From positions 1-5,554 of the forward strand of contig JACCXE010000473.1 in assembly GCA_013697265.1 (NCBI GenBank): 5,554 bases of DNA, written 5' to 3'. The notes under the pieces are model-generated. The model saw only the letters and a program-made list of their open reading frames with translations. It had not been told where the DNA came from and did no database searches. Below, piece by piece: positions 5,381 through 5,554 of the stretch (the stretch's first letter is position 1; each line of letters opens with the position of its first letter). The stretch is from Actinomycetota bacterium (lineage in GTDB: Bacteria; Actinomycetota; Acidimicrobiia; Acidimicrobiales; JACCXE01). The position numbers were made by a program, and so were the translations under genes.

Positions 5381-5554
5381 ATGTCCGCGGCCGAAAATCC
5401 TCCCGCCGCACGGCGACGCGCGGCAGCAATTGCGGGTCACACCGGCGACGTCGACACCGCCCGGCGCCTGTCTACCGACGCCGATCCGGGTGTGCGGGCC
5501 ACGGCGATAGCTGCATTGGCCAGGGTGGAGGCACTCGATGCCGCCGCGCTGGCC
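5381..5554 (+). CDS. HEAT-repeat-like protein, N-terminal part (cut by window edge)
   Basis: An open frame of 58 codons from the ATG at 5381 runs off the right end without a stop. The first 30 residues are Ala/Arg-rich. Residues 33-49, DADPGVRATAIAALARV, match the HEAT/armadillo-type helix signature (D.dp.VR..A..AL..l), and residues 13-31 may form a preceding repeat helix. HEAT repeats build curved helical scaffolds that bind proteins or nucleic acids; no enzyme function can be assigned from this fragment. There is no signal peptide, so it is probably cytoplasmic. No in-frame start codon lies between the upstream TAG at 5345 and this ATG. No good Shine-Dalgarno sequence precedes it (only AGG 12 bases away), which suggests a leaderless message. 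It is divergent from the sortase gene across 6 or 15 bases, so the two may share regulation. Confidence 0.72.
   Translation, partial: MSAAENPPAARRRAAAIAGHTGDVDTARRLSTDADPGVRATAIAALARVEALDAAALA

Noticed and set aside
5106..5510. 134-residue plus-strand frame opposite the sortase N-terminus
   Set aside because: It is antisense to the sortase signal anchor and linker and overlaps the HEAT-like frame out of phase; no domain seen.
1..5554. CRISPR array, tRNA or rRNA gene, insertion sequence, prophage or defence system
   Set aside because: No spaced direct repeats, cloverleaf-like segment, transposase motif, terminal inverted repeats or known defence-protein motifs were seen; the genes are ordinary envelope-type chromosomal genes.

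Overview
The window is GC-rich chromosomal DNA with tightly packed genes and GC-rich third codon positions. It suggests a high-GC Gram-positive bacterium of the Actinomycetota. A class E-type sortase, a YlbL-type PDZ/Lon-protease protein and a Thr/Ser/Pro-rich linker behind a membrane anchor all fit that group. The linker style and the weak or absent Shine-Dalgarno sequences point tentatively to the Acidimicrobiia. This placement is inference from protein style; there is no marker gene in the window.

Layout from left to right. (1) Positions 38-2611, minus strand: a large membrane sensor histidine kinase with several N-terminal membrane helices, an extracytoplasmic sensor region, HAMP, PAS, HisKA and HATPase_c. 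(2) Positions 2711-3871, minus strand and upstream of the kinase: a membrane-anchored PDZ plus Lon-type (S16) serine protease of the YlbL family. (3) Positions 3926-4711, plus strand, divergent from the protease: an unrecognised 261-residue acidic, Pro/Glu-rich protein with a short tandem repeat, a basic stretch and one C-terminal membrane helix. (4) Positions 4721-5374, minus strand, convergent with gene 3 across 9 bases: a membrane-anchored sortase with an intact His-Cys-Arg catalytic set. (5) Positions 5381-5554, plus strand, cut by the window edge: the start of a HEAT-repeat-like protein that diverges from the sortase across only 6 (or 15) bases.

Four of the five products are predicted to be membrane-bound and to act at or outside the cytoplasmic membrane (sensor, protease, anchored acidic protein, sortase). 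The neighbourhood therefore looks like a cell-envelope or protein-quality cluster. No response regulator for the kinase and no sortase substrate with a sorting signal is visible, so functional links between the genes are inference. No RNA gene, mobile element, CRISPR array or phage gene was found. The least explained item is the acidic tail-anchored protein. The most unusual layout is the sortase/HEAT divergent start region, which has almost no room for promoters.
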